Below, piece by piece: positions 8,526 to 16,607 of a DNA stretch of 64,000 nucleotides (position 1 is the first letter of the stretch; every line of letters starts with the position of its first letter). The notes below the pieces were generated by a model. It saw nothing but the letters and a program-made list of their open reading frames with translations, ran no database searches and was not told where the DNA came from. The DNA lies in contig CAVRGH010000005.1 of the NCBI GenBank assembly GCA_963720675.1, positions 62,001-126,000 of the forward strand. The letters run 5' to 3'. Made by a program: the position numbers and the translations under genes. Origin of the DNA: JALHSW01 sp963720675 (GTDB lineage Bacteria > Actinomycetota > Acidimicrobiia > IMCC26256 > PALSA-555).

Positions 8526-9330
8526 GGTCTGGCCGCCCGGGGTCTGGCCGCCTGAGGTCTGGCCGCCCGGGGTCTGGCCGCCCGAGGTCTGGCTGCCTGA
8601 GTTCTGCAGGCTCGACGCGCAGCACGACGCGCACGGGGCGGTGGTCGGAACCGATGTTCGGGAGCACGCGCCCTTCGAGGATCTCCAGGTCGCCGGGTCG
8701 GTACAGGACGTGATCGATCTGGCTGTGCGGGCGGTGCGCCGGCCACGTGCGCCCGGTGACGCCGCGCTTCCAACCGCGCATGCAGGTGACGACGCCGGGG
8801 CCCCAGAAGTTGTGGTCGCCGACGACGACGGTCGGCGTGCCCGGTGGTGGGACGAGGCGAGCCATCCGGCGCATCTGCTGCGGCGGCCCGAACGGGAGGC
8901 GTGAGGTGAGGTGCACCGCGATGACCCGAAGCGTCGCGTCCCCGAGATCGAGCTCGACGTCGAGCACGGTTCGGAGCGGAGCCGGGTCGAGTGGGGTCGG
9001 CCCGACGATGAGCGTCCCGACGCGCCGTGCGGGGAGCCGGCTGAGCACGCTGATCCCGGACTCGGCCGTCCCCCCGACCTGGAGCTGGGGCCAGCCGGGG
9101 TCGCCGCTCGTGGGGCCGGTGGCCTCGTAGAGCAGGTCGTATCCGAGCGCAGCTGCCGCGTCGTCGACCGCACCGCGCGCCCGGTCGGGTCGGAGGGACT
9201 CCTGGATCACGACGACGTCGGCGTCGAGCGACGCGATCGCCGCAGTGACGTCGTAGGGCGGCCGCGGGGCGTGGCGGACCGGGAGCACGCCGAAGTGGGT
9301 GTTGTACGACGCGAGCGAGATCGTGGCCAT
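8503..9330 (-). CDS. Endonuclease/exonuclease/phosphatase family protein with repeat tail
   Basis: 275 residues from ATG 9330. EEP fold signatures: SLASYNTHFG at the start, DADVVVIQES (metal-binding Glu), VIAVHLTS, VVVGDHNFWG (GDxN), and IGSDHRPVRV (SDHxP) at the end. These Mg-dependent enzymes cleave phosphodiesters or phosphomonoesters in nucleic acids, sphingolipids or inositol phosphates; the substrate cannot be told here. The C-terminal ~28 residues are a pentapeptide-like repeat (DLGRP, DPGRP, DLRRP) encoded by 15-bp tandem repeats that run up to and past the end of the neighbouring gene. Core domain complete; the tail looks like a recent add-on. Confidence 0.86.
   Translation of the reverse strand: MATISLASYNTHFGVLPVRHAPRPPYDVTAAIASLDADVVVIQESLRPDRARGAVDDAAAALGYDLLYEATGPTSGDPGWPQLQVGGTAESGISVLSRLPARRVGTLIVGPTPLDPAPLRTVLDVELDLGDATLRVIAVHLTSRLPFGPPQQMRRMARLVPPPGTPTVVVGDHNFWGPGVVTCMRGWKRGVTGRTWPAHRPHSQIDHVLYRPGDLEILEGRVLPNIGSDHRPVRVVLRVEPAELRQPDLGRPDPGRPDLRRPDPGRPDLRREEDR
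8526..8600. repeat. Five tandem 15-bp repeats at a gene end
   Basis: Five copies of a 15-bp unit (GGTCTGGCCGCCCGG and close variants). It lies inside the 3' end of the minus-strand EEP gene, where each copy adds five residues (for example DPGRP or DLRRP). It starts one base after the stop codon of the plus-strand lipoprotein gene. In-frame periodicity means copy number can change without breaking the protein. Confidence 0.9.
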
Positions 9331-9373
9331 GGGGAACGCGGACGCTACCGCCCGTCCGGGCCCGCGGCGCCGG

Positions 9374-10660
9374 TCAGTCGCTCGCCGGGAGACGCACGAC
9401 GAAGCGGGCGCCGCCGATGGGCGCGTCGTCGACGTCGACCGTGCCGCCGTGACGTTCCACGATGGCGCGCACCATCGCCAGACCGAGCCCGACACCGCCG
9501 GCATCTCGGCTGCGACCCTCGTCGAGGCGCGTGAAGCGTTCGAACACGTGGTCCCGCTGCTCGGGCGGGATCCCCGGCCCGTCGTCGTCGACGACGAGCA
9601 CGACCTCGTCGCCGTCCTGGGTGAGCGTGACCGCGACGTGCGCGGCGGCGTGGCGGCACGCGTTGTCGAGCAGGTTGGCCACCACACGGGAGAACTGGGC
9701 TGTCGTCCCGTACACCCGGCCGGCGAGGACGTGCGAGGTGTCGACCGCGACCCGACGGGTGCGAGCGGTCTCCTCGAGCACGACGTCGTCGAGATCGACC
9801 ACGACCGGGGTGGGCTCCGCTCCCTCCTCGGTGCGCGCGAGCTCGAGCAGCTCGCTCACCGCCTGCTCGAGGCGCTCGTCCTCCGCGAGGACCTTGTGGG
9901 CGACCACGGGCCAGTCGGCGGCGTCGCCGCGCCGCAGCGCCACCTCGAGCTGCGCGCGGATGACCGCGACCGGGCTACGCAGCTCGTGGGACGCATCCGA
10001 CACGAACCGTCGCTGACGCAGCGACGTCTCCTCGAGCCGGTCGAGCATGGAGTTCATGGTGCGAGCGAGCCTTCCGACCTCGTCGTCGGTGCTCGGCTCC
10101 GGCACCCGACGGTGGATCGTCGAACCCGTGATCGCCGCGGCTTCGGCGCGGATCGCCTCGACCGGCTTGAGCGCACGGCCCGTGAGCCACCAGGTGAGTC
10201 CGGCGAGGAGTGCGACGAGGACCGGGACGCCGAACACGAGCACCCGGGTCATGCTGTCGACCGTGCTGTCGACCTCTTGCAACGAGTTCTCCGCGACGAG
10301 GGTGATGGTGCCCTGCGCGGTCTCGACCTGCCGCTGGGCCCGGACCTGGGCGTTGTCGGCCGGTCGCGGCCGTCCGTTCGTCCCGGGGAGCGCGACCTGA
10401 CGACCGCCCGGACCGCTCGCCCGGAGCTGGGGCGACCCGCCGGGCCCCCCGTTGGGGACCTGCACGTCCTGGGGATCGACGCCCCGCTCGAGCTGGCGCG
10501 CCACCGCTTCGAGCTGTTGCTGGTTCGTCTGGGCGATCTCGTCCGCCAGGTTGTCGTGCACCGACCGCACGAGCCCGAAGGAAGCGAGGACGAGCGCTAC
10601 CGCGAACAGGCCGGCCGCCGCGAGCGTGACGCGCACCCGGACCGTGCGGAGCCGGCTCAC
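9374..10660 (-). CDS. Sensor histidine kinase (HAMP type)
   Basis: 428 residues from GTG 10660, which follows the response-regulator stop within 2 nt; an in-frame GTG at 10696 is also possible. Order: basic start, TM1, a periplasmic loop of about 110 residues rich in Gly/Pro/Gln, TM2 (LVFGVPVLVALLAGLTWWL), HAMP linker, dimerisation/phosphoacceptor helix with FVSDASHELRSP (His), N-box NLLDNACRHA, G1 DDDGPGI and G2 GVGLGLAMV. It autophosphorylates and passes phosphate to the response regulator encoded immediately upstream. The architecture resembles TcrY/PrrB-type actinobacterial kinases. The signal sensed by the loop is unknown. Confidence 0.95.
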   Translation of the reverse strand: MSRLRTVRVRVTLAAAGLFAVALVLASFGLVRSVHDNLADEIAQTNQQQLEAVARQLERGVDPQDVQVPNGGPGGSPQLRASGPGGRQVALPGTNGRPRPADNAQVRAQRQVETAQGTITLVAENSLQEVDSTVDSMTRVLVFGVPVLVALLAGLTWWLTGRALKPVEAIRAEAAAITGSTIHRRVPEPSTDDEVGRLARTMNSMLDRLEETSLRQRRFVSDASHELRSPVAVIRAQLEVALRRGDAADWPVVAHKVLAEDERLEQAVSELLELARTEEGAEPTPVVVDLDDVVLEETARTRRVAVDTSHVLAGRVYGTTAQFSRVVANLLDNACRHAAAHVAVTLTQDGDEVVLVVDDDGPGIPPEQRDHVFERFTRLDEGRSRDAGGVGLGLAMVRAIVERHGGTVDVDDAPIGGARFVVRLPASD

Positions 10661-10661
10661 C

Positions 10662-11339
10662 TCACGCCGCGTCCGCGCAGAGCCGGTATCCCGCACCGCG
10701 CACGGTGCGGATCAGCTGCGTGCCGAACGGCTGGTCGAGCTTCTTGCGGAGGTATCCGACGTACACCTCGATGACGTTGGGATCGCCTGCGAAGTCGATG
10801 CCCCACACGTGGTCGAGGATCTCGCTCTTCGACGCGACACTGCCGTCGCGGCGCATCAGGTACTCGAGGAGCGAGAACTCGCGCGCCGTGAGTGTGATCT
10901 CAGCGTTGCCGTGGCTGGCCTTGCGCGTCGCGGGATCGAGGCGGAGCGGCCCGTACTCCAGGACGGCCGGACGCGGGGGCGCACCCCGGCGGAAGAGGGC
11001 ACGCAGTCGGGCGAGCAGGACCACGAACGAGAAGGGCTTCGACAAGAAGTCGTCGGCGCCGGTGTCGAGCGCCTCGGCCTCGTCCCACTCGCCGTCCTTC
11101 GCGGTGAGCATGAGGATCGGCGTCCAGATCTCCTCTTCGCGGAGGGTTTGGCACACCTTGTAGCCGTTCATCCCCGGCAGGAGGATGTCGAGCACGATCG
11201 CGTCGTACGAGCCTTCGCGCGCACGCCAGAGCCCGTCGTTGCCGTCGTGGACCGCGTCGACGTCGAAGCCCTCGGCGACGAGCCCGTCGCGGATCGCCTC
11301 GGCGAGGGCCACCTCGTCCTCGACCAGCAGGATGCGCAT
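10662..11339 (-). CDS. OmpR-family response regulator
   Basis: 225 residues. Receiver domain 1-118: acidic pocket LLVEDE, phosphoacceptor Asp in AIVLDILLPGMNG, Thr/Lys switch residues in MLTAKD and LSKPFSF. Winged-helix DNA-binding domain about 130-222 with LTAREFSLLEYLM and the recognition-helix region VIEVYVGYLRKKLD. The domain order is classical for the OmpR/PhoB family, and the gene is first of a two-gene operon with the histidine kinase. On the minus strand CACAAT stands 8 nt before the ATG. Targets unknown. Confidence 0.96.
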   Translation of the reverse strand: MRILLVEDEVALAEAIRDGLVAEGFDVDAVHDGNDGLWRAREGSYDAIVLDILLPGMNGYKVCQTLREEEIWTPILMLTAKDGEWDEAEALDTGADDFLSKPFSFVVLLARLRALFRRGAPPRPAVLEYGPLRLDPATRKASHGNAEITLTAREFSLLEYLMRRDGSVASKSEILDHVWGIDFAGDPNVIEVYVGYLRKKLDQPFGTQLIRTVRGAGYRLCADAA

Positions 11340-11396
11340 ACGTGTCGATTGTGCCCGGCGCGGGACGACGCCGTGCGGTCGTTCCTGAGAGCGGGC

Positions 11397-11792
11397 TCAG
11401 GAAGGGAGCGGGCCGATGAGCTCCCAGAGGTTGCCGGCCGGGTCGTTCGCGAACACGTGCCGGTCGCCGTCGAAGGCGATGGTGTTGCAGCCGTGTCCGG
11501 CGGCCTCGAGACGCGCGACGGTCGGGTCGAGCTCGTCGTCGAGGCGGATCGCCGTGTGCGCACGCGCCGAGGGCGCATGGTCCTCGTCGACCGTGAGATG
11601 CACCTGGGTGCCGTCGTCGCCCTCGAACCAGTGCACCTGGGCCATGGCCGCGATCTCGGGGCCCGCCTCGACGCGGTGGTACCCGAGCATCTCGAGCCAG
11701 GCCCGCTCGGCATCGGTACCGGGACGTTCGGCACCCGCTTCGTCGCGCACGGTCGGGGGGACGCAGAGGTTCACGTGGTGGAGCGTCGGCAT
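11397..11792 (-). CDS. VOC (glyoxalase/dioxygenase-fold) protein
   Basis: 131 residues. It opens with LHHVNLCV (beta-alpha-beta start with a metal-type His), has VHWFEGDDGTQVHL and closes with FANDPAGNLWELIG, the usual 'DP.GN..EL' motif of the vicinal oxygen chelate superfamily. One VOC module pair, so probably acts as a dimer. Members include glyoxalases, fosfomycin/bleomycin resistance proteins and dioxygenases, but nothing here decides among them. TACGCT lies 6 nt before the ATG. Tandem with another VOC gene on the same strand. Confidence 0.85.
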   Translation of the reverse strand: MPTLHHVNLCVPPTVRDEAGAERPGTDAERAWLEMLGYHRVEAGPEIAAMAQVHWFEGDDGTQVHLTVDEDHAPSARAHTAIRLDDELDPTVARLEAAGHGCNTIAFDGDRHVFANDPAGNLWELIGPLPS

Positions 11793-11840
11793 GGGGCCAG
11801 CGTACGACGGAGCGCAGGGGTTGTCCCGCCTCCGACGGTG

Positions 11841-12581
11841 CTACCGCGGGCTCAGGACGCAGAACTCGTTGCCGTCGGGATCGGCCATGACCACCCAGCT
11901 GACGTCGCCCTGGCCGATGTCGATCCGGGTCGCCCCGAGCCCCACGAGCCGGTCGACCTCCGCTTGCTGATCGACGCCTTCGGGTGGAGCGATGTCGAGG
12001 TGGAGACGGTTCTTCCCGAGCTTCGGGGCGACCGGCGGCCCACCCCAGGTGATGAGCGGACCCGTGCCGTCCGGCGCGCGGATCGCGGTCTCACCGTCCT
12101 GGTCCCAGACCAACGGCCATCCGAGCGCTTCGCTCCAGAAGTACCCGACCTCCCGCGTCCCGTCGCACGTGATCGATCCGAGACGGTCGCAGTCGGCGAG
12201 GAAGTTGTTCTCCGGCTCGATGATGCAGAGCTCGTTGCCCTCGGGGTCGGCGAGCACGACATGACCCTCTTCCGGGCGCTGGCCGATGTCGAGGTGGCGA
12301 GCGCCGAGCTCGACCAGTCTCGCCACGGTCTCGTCCTGGTCCTCGGCGGACGTGGTCGTCAGATCGAGGTGGAGCCGGTTGACGCCCGCCTTCGCCTCCG
12401 GCACGGTCGCGAACTCGATCACGAACCTGGTTCCGTCCGTCGGCACGAGCGGGACCACGCCATCGGTCGCTCCGCCGACCTCCCAGCGCAGCGCGGCGGC
12501 CCAGAAGCTCGCGAGCGCGTGCGGATCGTTCGCATCGACGCACAGCGCGACGAGTCGGGATGCCATCCCGGTCTGCATCAT
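11841..12581 (-). CDS. Two-domain VOC family protein
   Basis: 246 residues containing two similar halves. The first ends HVVLADPEGNELCIIEP (about residue 120), the second ends WVVMADPDGNEFCVLSP (C-terminus); each half has an 'NRLHLDL' or 'NRLHLDI' strand. This internal duplication is common in glyoxalase-like (CFP32 type) proteins. The chemistry is unknown: the metal ligands His/Glu are partly kept, so it may be an enzyme or a small-molecule binding protein. Two start codons sit in tandem (12581 and 12578), and a third ATG at 12566 is also possible. It is divergent from the HhH-GPD gene. Confidence 0.82.
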   Translation of the reverse strand: MMQTGMASRLVALCVDANDPHALASFWAAALRWEVGGATDGVVPLVPTDGTRFVIEFATVPEAKAGVNRLHLDLTTTSAEDQDETVARLVELGARHLDIGQRPEEGHVVLADPEGNELCIIEPENNFLADCDRLGSITCDGTREVGYFWSEALGWPLVWDQDGETAIRAPDGTGPLITWGGPPVAPKLGKNRLHLDIAPPEGVDQQAEVDRLVGLGATRIDIGQGDVSWVVMADPDGNEFCVLSPR

Positions 12582-12635
12582 CGGGCCAGTTTCCCACGGC
12601 ACTCCCCGGTCCCCGCTCCCGTAGGATCTCCCGGC

Positions 12636-13211
12636 ATGGAAGGTGCACTGGCCGTGACCGGGGACGACGCCGCCGATCGCCTCCTCAACACCGACCCGCT
12701 CGCACTGCTCCTCGGCATGCTGCTCGACCAGCAGGTGCCGATGGAGTGGGCGTTCATGGGTCCGTACACGCTCCGGGAGCGTCTCGGCGGTCTCGACGCC
12801 GGCGCGATCGCGGCGATGGACCCCGACGCGGTCGAGGCGGCGTTTCGCTCCAAGCCGGCACTGCACCGCTACCCGGCATCGATGGCGAAGCGTGCGCACG
12901 CCCTGTGCCAGGTGCTCGTCGAGGAGTACGGCGGCGACGCCGCCAACGTCTGGAAGGACGCCGCCACCGGCGACGAGCTGCTCGCCCGACTCCGTGCGCT
13001 GCCCGGCTTCGGCGAGGAGAAGTCGAAGATCTTCCTCGCCCTGCTCGCGAAGCAGTTCGGTGTCCGTCCGCAGGGCTGGGAGTCCGCGGCGACGCCGTTC
13101 TCGGATGCCACCAAGCGTTCCGTCGCCGACATCGACTCGCCCGAGGCCCTCGCCGAGGTGCGTACGTGGAAGAAGGCCCAGAAGGCGAAGGGCAAGACCA
13201 AAGCCCAGTAG
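12636..13211 (+). CDS. HhH-GPD-type putative base-excision repair protein
   Basis: 191 residues. Contains the DNA-binding helix-hairpin-helix region (LRALPGFGEEKSKIFLALLAKQF, with the GxG hairpin PGFG) and an N-terminal helical domain (LLNTDPLALLLGMLLDQQVPMEWAF) matching a conserved actinobacterial 'HhH-GPD-type' family. Related glycosylases (Nth/AlkA) carry a catalytic Asp about 20 residues after the hairpin; I do not see a clear counterpart here, so catalysis is uncertain. Lys-rich C-terminal tail (KKAQKAKGKTK). TAGGAT is 8 nt before the ATG, a leaderless-type start. Confidence 0.85.
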   Translation: MEGALAVTGDDAADRLLNTDPLALLLGMLLDQQVPMEWAFMGPYTLRERLGGLDAGAIAAMDPDAVEAAFRSKPALHRYPASMAKRAHALCQVLVEEYGGDAANVWKDAATGDELLARLRALPGFGEEKSKIFLALLAKQFGVRPQGWESAATPFSDATKRSVADIDSPEALAEVRTWKKAQKAKGKTKAQ

Positions 13212-13303
13212 TGGGGCCAGCAGGGCCCCCGGGAACCGCGCTCCGGGCGAGGAGTGCGGTACGATGGGGTTCCAGCGGGTGCCGTCGGCCCCCGCAGGTC
13301 TTC

Positions 13304-13406
13304 CTCGCTTTCTGCACGGCCTTCCCCGGGGACCGCTCCCGGGAGTCGGCCCAACCCTCCTCTCCCGAGGGCGACGACGAGGCCGACCACCCCAGCAGAA
13401 AGCGAG
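13304..13406 (+). promoter_or_regulatory. Long-range stem that could cover the helicase ribosome-binding site
   Basis: A 12-nt segment (CTCGCTTTCTGC, 13304-13315) is perfectly complementary to GCAGAAAGCGAG at 13395-13406, ending 8 nt before the GTG start of the DEAD-box gene. The right arm includes the only purine-rich stretch (AGAAAGCGAG) that could serve as a Shine-Dalgarno. The intervening 79 nt hold further G/C stems (CCCGGGG...CTCCCGGGAG region). Closing the outer stem would hide the ribosome-binding site. Cold- or helicase-dependent autoregulation is plausible but inferred. A -10-like TACGAT occurs upstream at 13259-13264. Confidence 0.55.
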
Positions 13407-13414
13407 ATCCACAC

Positions 13415-14590
13415 GTGACCACCACCTTCGAGGCGCTCGGCGTCTCGTCCGAGCTCGTCGCGGCCCTCAAGGCCGACGGCAAGGACGCCCCCTTCGCGAT
13501 CCAGGCGATCGCGCTCCCCGACGCTCTTGCCGGGCGCGACATCTGCGGCAAGGCCAAGACCGGGTCGGGCAAGACCCTGGCGTTCGGCCTCCCGCTCCTC
13601 GACCGCATCGGCAAGGCCGAGCCCCGTCGCCCCCGAGCCCTGGTGCTCGCCCCGACCCGCGAGCTCGCGAACCAGGTGTACGGCGTCCTCGCGCCGCTCG
13701 CGAAGGTCCGCGGTCGTGAGGTGCAGGCGATCTACGGCGGTGTCGGCTTCGACCCCCAGATCGACGCGCTGCGCCGCGGCGTCGACGTCATCGTCGGAAC
13801 GCCCGGCCGCCTCATCGACCTGATGGACCGTGGCGAGATCTCCTTCGCCGACGTCGAGGTGCTCGTGCTCGACGAGGCGGACCGCATGGCTGACATGGGT
13901 TTCATGCCGCAGGTCCAGAAGATCCTCTTCCGGATGGAGGGCGACCACCAGACGATGCTCTTCTCCGCGACGCTCGACGGTGCGGTCAAGCAGCTCGTCG
14001 CCCGGTACATGAAGGACCCGGTCTTCCACGAGGTCGAGTCCGACGAGCCGACCGTCGAGGAGATGGAGCACCGCTTCCTCTTCGTGCACGACATGGACAA
14101 GGTGAAGGTCGCGGCGGCGATCGCACGCTCGGCCGACCGCACGCTCATGTTCTGCAACTACAAGCGCACGGCCGACAAGCTCGTGCGTGAGCTACGCAAG
14201 GAGGGCATCCAGGCCGCCGCCATCCATGGCGACCTGAGCCAGGCGGCCCGTGAGAAGTCGCTCGCCGACTTCCAGGCCGGCAAGGTGCCCGTGCTCGTGG
14301 CCACCGACGTCGCGGCACGAGGGATCCACGTCGACAACGTCGAGATCGTCGTCCACTACGAGCCGACCGACGACCACAAGGCCTACCTGCACCGCTCGGG
14401 TCGCACGGCGCGCGCGGGGGAGGACGGTGTGGCCGTCACGCTCATGCTCTGGAACGAAGAGAACGCGATCCGGACCGTGCAGCGCCGCCTCGGACTGTCG
14501 CTGCCGATCGTCGAGGTCTTCTCCAACGACCCGCGCCTGGCCGACCTGCGGGCCTGGGTCCCGACGGAGGAAGACCAGGTCGCGGTCTAG
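13415..14590 (+). CDS. DEAD-box ATP-dependent RNA helicase
   Basis: 391 residues from GTG 13415. All core motifs are present: Q-motif region (FAIQAIALPDALAGRD), I AKTGSGKT, Ia PTRELANQ, Ib TPGRLID, II DEAD in VLDEADRM, III SAT (FSATLDG), and helicase domain 2 with VATDVAARGIHVDNV (V) and HRSGRTARAG (VI). Minimal two-RecA-domain form with no long basic C-terminal tail, closest in size to RhlE-type enzymes. It unwinds RNA duplexes during ribosome assembly or decay. Its own mRNA begins with a strongly structured leader (see 13304-13406). Confidence 0.96.
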   Translation: MTTTFEALGVSSELVAALKADGKDAPFAIQAIALPDALAGRDICGKAKTGSGKTLAFGLPLLDRIGKAEPRRPRALVLAPTRELANQVYGVLAPLAKVRGREVQAIYGGVGFDPQIDALRRGVDVIVGTPGRLIDLMDRGEISFADVEVLVLDEADRMADMGFMPQVQKILFRMEGDHQTMLFSATLDGAVKQLVARYMKDPVFHEVESDEPTVEEMEHRFLFVHDMDKVKVAAAIARSADRTLMFCNYKRTADKLVRELRKEGIQAAAIHGDLSQAAREKSLADFQAGKVPVLVATDVAARGIHVDNVEIVVHYEPTDDHKAYLHRSGRTARAGEDGVAVTLMLWNEENAIRTVQRRLGLSLPIVEVFSNDPRLADLRAWVPTEEDQVAV

Positions 14591-14609
14591 GCCCGACCGC
14601 TCGGACCTG

Positions 14610-14643
14610 CGTCTCGCACCCCGGCATGGCCGGGTGAGCGACG
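14610..14643 (+). terminator. Hairpin after the helicase gene
   Basis: A G/C-rich imperfect hairpin (core CCCGGC-at-GGCCGGG with flanking CGTC/GACG pairing) lies about 20 nt after the helicase stop and 50 nt before the aminotransferase start. No T-run follows, so this is a weak or Rho-assisted terminator at best. Confidence 0.4.
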
Positions 14644-14690
14644 CATCCAATCACTCGGGGTCGCGAGCACCCCGCGTGCGAGGATGGGGC

Positions 14691-15902
14691 ATGGCCCGAA
14701 TCTCCGAACGGCTGCGGATCTCCCGCAAGATCGGCGCGATCACCGAGTCCGCGACTCTCGCGGTCGACGCCAAGGCCAAAGCGCTCAAGGCAGCCGGTGA
14801 GCACGTCATCGGCTTCGGTGCCGGCGAGCCCGACTTCCCGACCCCCGAGCACATCGTCGAGGCGGCGGTCGAGGCGTGCTGGGACCCGGCGAGCCACCAC
14901 TACACGCCGGCCGGGGGGCTTCCCGTGCTGCGCGAAGCACTCGCGGTCAAGACGCGGCGCGACTCGGGCTACGAGTGCGAGGCGAGCCAGATCCTCGTGA
15001 CGAACGGCGGCAAGCAGGCCGTCTACAACGCGTTCCAGGTCCTGCTCGACCCGGGCGACGAGGTCCTGTTGCCGGCGCCCTACTGGACGACGTACCCGGA
15101 GTCGATCGCCCTCGCGGACGGCGTGTCCGTCGTGCTCCCGACGACGGAGGCGACCGCGTTCCGCGTCACGGTCGAGCAGCTCGAGGCCGCGCGCACCGAG
15201 CGGACGAAGGCGCTGCTCTTCGTGTCGCCGAGCAACCCGACGGGCTCCGTGTACACGCCCGACGAGGTGACCACGATCGGTCGGTGGGCCGCGGAGCATG
15301 GCCTCTGGGTCGTGACCGACGAGATCTACGAGCACCTGACCTTCGGCGACCACGAGTTCTCGTCGATGCCGACCCTCGTCCCGGAGATCGCCGAGTCGTG
15401 CATCGTCGTCAACGGCGTCGCGAAGACGTACGCGATGACCGGCTGGCGCGTGGGTTGGATGATCGCGCCGCGTGATGTGACTGCTGCGGCGGCGAACCTG
15501 CAGTCGCACTCGACGTCGAACGTCGCGAACGTCTCCCAGCGCGCCGCGCTCGCAGCCGTCACCGGCGACCTCAGCGCGGTCGCGGAGATGCGTGCGGCGT
15601 TCGACCGTCGCGGGAAGACGATGCACGGGATGCTGTCGGCGATTCCGGGCGTCGAATGCCTCCAGCCCCAGGGCGCGTTCTACTGCTTCCCGTCGTTCGC
15701 TGGCGTGCTCGGACGACCGATCGCCGGCCGCACACCCACGACGACGCTCGAGCTCTGTGAGCTGTTCCTCGAAGAGGTCAAGGTCGCGATGGTCCCGGGT
15801 GAGGCGTTCGGCGCGCCGGACTACGCCCGACTCTCGTTCGCGCTCTCCGACGACGACCTCGTCGAGGGCGTCGGCCGCATCGCGGAGCTGCTCGCTCGGT
15901 GA
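14691..15902 (+). CDS. Aspartate-type aminotransferase (fold I, PLP)
   Basis: 403 residues. Class I/II aminotransferase: FGAGEPDFPTPEHI (substrate arm), HHYTPAGGLPVLREA, TNGGKQAVYNAFQ (cofactor phosphate), SPSNPTGSVY, VVTDEIYEHL (Asp/Tyr contacting PLP), and NGVAKTYAMTGWRVGW with the Schiff-base Lys. This matches the AspC/subgroup Ib enzymes that exchange amino groups between aspartate or other amino acids and 2-oxoglutarate. It stands alone; serA lies two genes downstream, but no phosphoserine aminotransferase link is evident. Confidence 0.93.
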   Translation: MARISERLRISRKIGAITESATLAVDAKAKALKAAGEHVIGFGAGEPDFPTPEHIVEAAVEACWDPASHHYTPAGGLPVLREALAVKTRRDSGYECEASQILVTNGGKQAVYNAFQVLLDPGDEVLLPAPYWTTYPESIALADGVSVVLPTTEATAFRVTVEQLEAARTERTKALLFVSPSNPTGSVYTPDEVTTIGRWAAEHGLWVVTDEIYEHLTFGDHEFSSMPTLVPEIAESCIVVNGVAKTYAMTGWRVGWMIAPRDVTAAAANLQSHSTSNVANVSQRAALAAVTGDLSAVAEMRAAFDRRGKTMHGMLSAIPGVECLQPQGAFYCFPSFAGVLGRPIAGRTPTTTLELCELFLEEVKVAMVPGEAFGAPDYARLSFALSDDDLVEGVGRIAELLAR

Positions 15903-16019
15903 GCGGCGAGGCGCGGTAGGCGGCCCTGGCGGCCGCCGCGCCGGGGTGACTTCGGTCGCGACGCAGATCGCCCCATACTGGACGGACCCCCGTCACACGC
16001 CCCGAGGAGCACCTCGTCC

Positions 16020-16520
16020 ATGAAGCTCGTCACCCGCGCCCTGTTCCTCGCGATCGCCGTCGCCACGGCCGCGTCGCTCGCGGCGCCGGCCGGTGCCTCC
16101 GTCGCGCGGAAGCCCAATGCCTGCAAGGTCGTGAAGGCCTCCGAGGTCACGACGGTCACCGGGTTCCCCGCGGCCAAGGACACCACCCAGCAGCAGGGGC
16201 CGCCCGACGCCGGCATCTGTGGCTACACGCTCACCGACCCCGGAACGGTGCGCAACGTGTCGATCTACGTGCAGCCGGGTTCGACGTCCGTCGCCAAGGT
16301 CGGCTTCAAGACCGCGAGGAAGGCGTTCAAGGACCAGCTCGAGCCCGTGACCGGGTTCGGCAAGCACGCCTTCTACGCCGCGGGTGGGCTCAACGCCCTC
16401 TACGTGCGCAAGGGCGACACCCTCCTCTACGTGCAGTACGTCGCGATGGGATCCGACGATCCGGCGACGATCAAGGCGAACGTCGAGTCGATGACCGAGA
16501 TCGCCCTGCCCCGGATCTGA
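16020..16520 (+). CDS. Secreted protein, DUF3558-like
   Basis: 166 residues with a typical signal peptide (MKLVTRALFLAIAVATAASLAA, cleavage likely after PAGA). The mature part has two cysteines (in NACKVV and GICGYT) that could form a disulphide, and a pattern 'C.VV..SEV..VTG....' followed later by Gly/Phe repeats (VTGFGKHAFYAAGG, LYVRKGDTLLYVQY). This resembles small extracytoplasmic sensor/lipoprotein domains of the DUF3558/PknH-sensor kind, although no lipobox Cys is present. Function unknown; no operon partner is obvious. Confidence 0.65.
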   Translation: MKLVTRALFLAIAVATAASLAAPAGASVARKPNACKVVKASEVTTVTGFPAAKDTTQQQGPPDAGICGYTLTDPGTVRNVSIYVQPGSTSVAKVGFKTARKAFKDQLEPVTGFGKHAFYAAGGLNALYVRKGDTLLYVQYVAMGSDDPATIKANVESMTEIALPRI

Positions 16521-16607
16521 TCACCGCCACCTTCGGGCCGAGGCCCCGGTCCGAGGGGGCGGAGTACAACACCCGGTCGGCGGCACCTCGGCCGCTACCC
16601 TCGATTC

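Noticed and set aside
8526..8600. Short direct repeats resembling a CRISPR start
   Set aside because: Units are 15 bp, contiguous with no spacers, and coding in frame; no cas genes are nearby.
13264..13414. A short upstream peptide gene in the helicase leader
   Set aside because: The ATG at 13264 opens a frame without a stop until deep in the helicase gene and with no conserved composition; the stem structure explains the region better.
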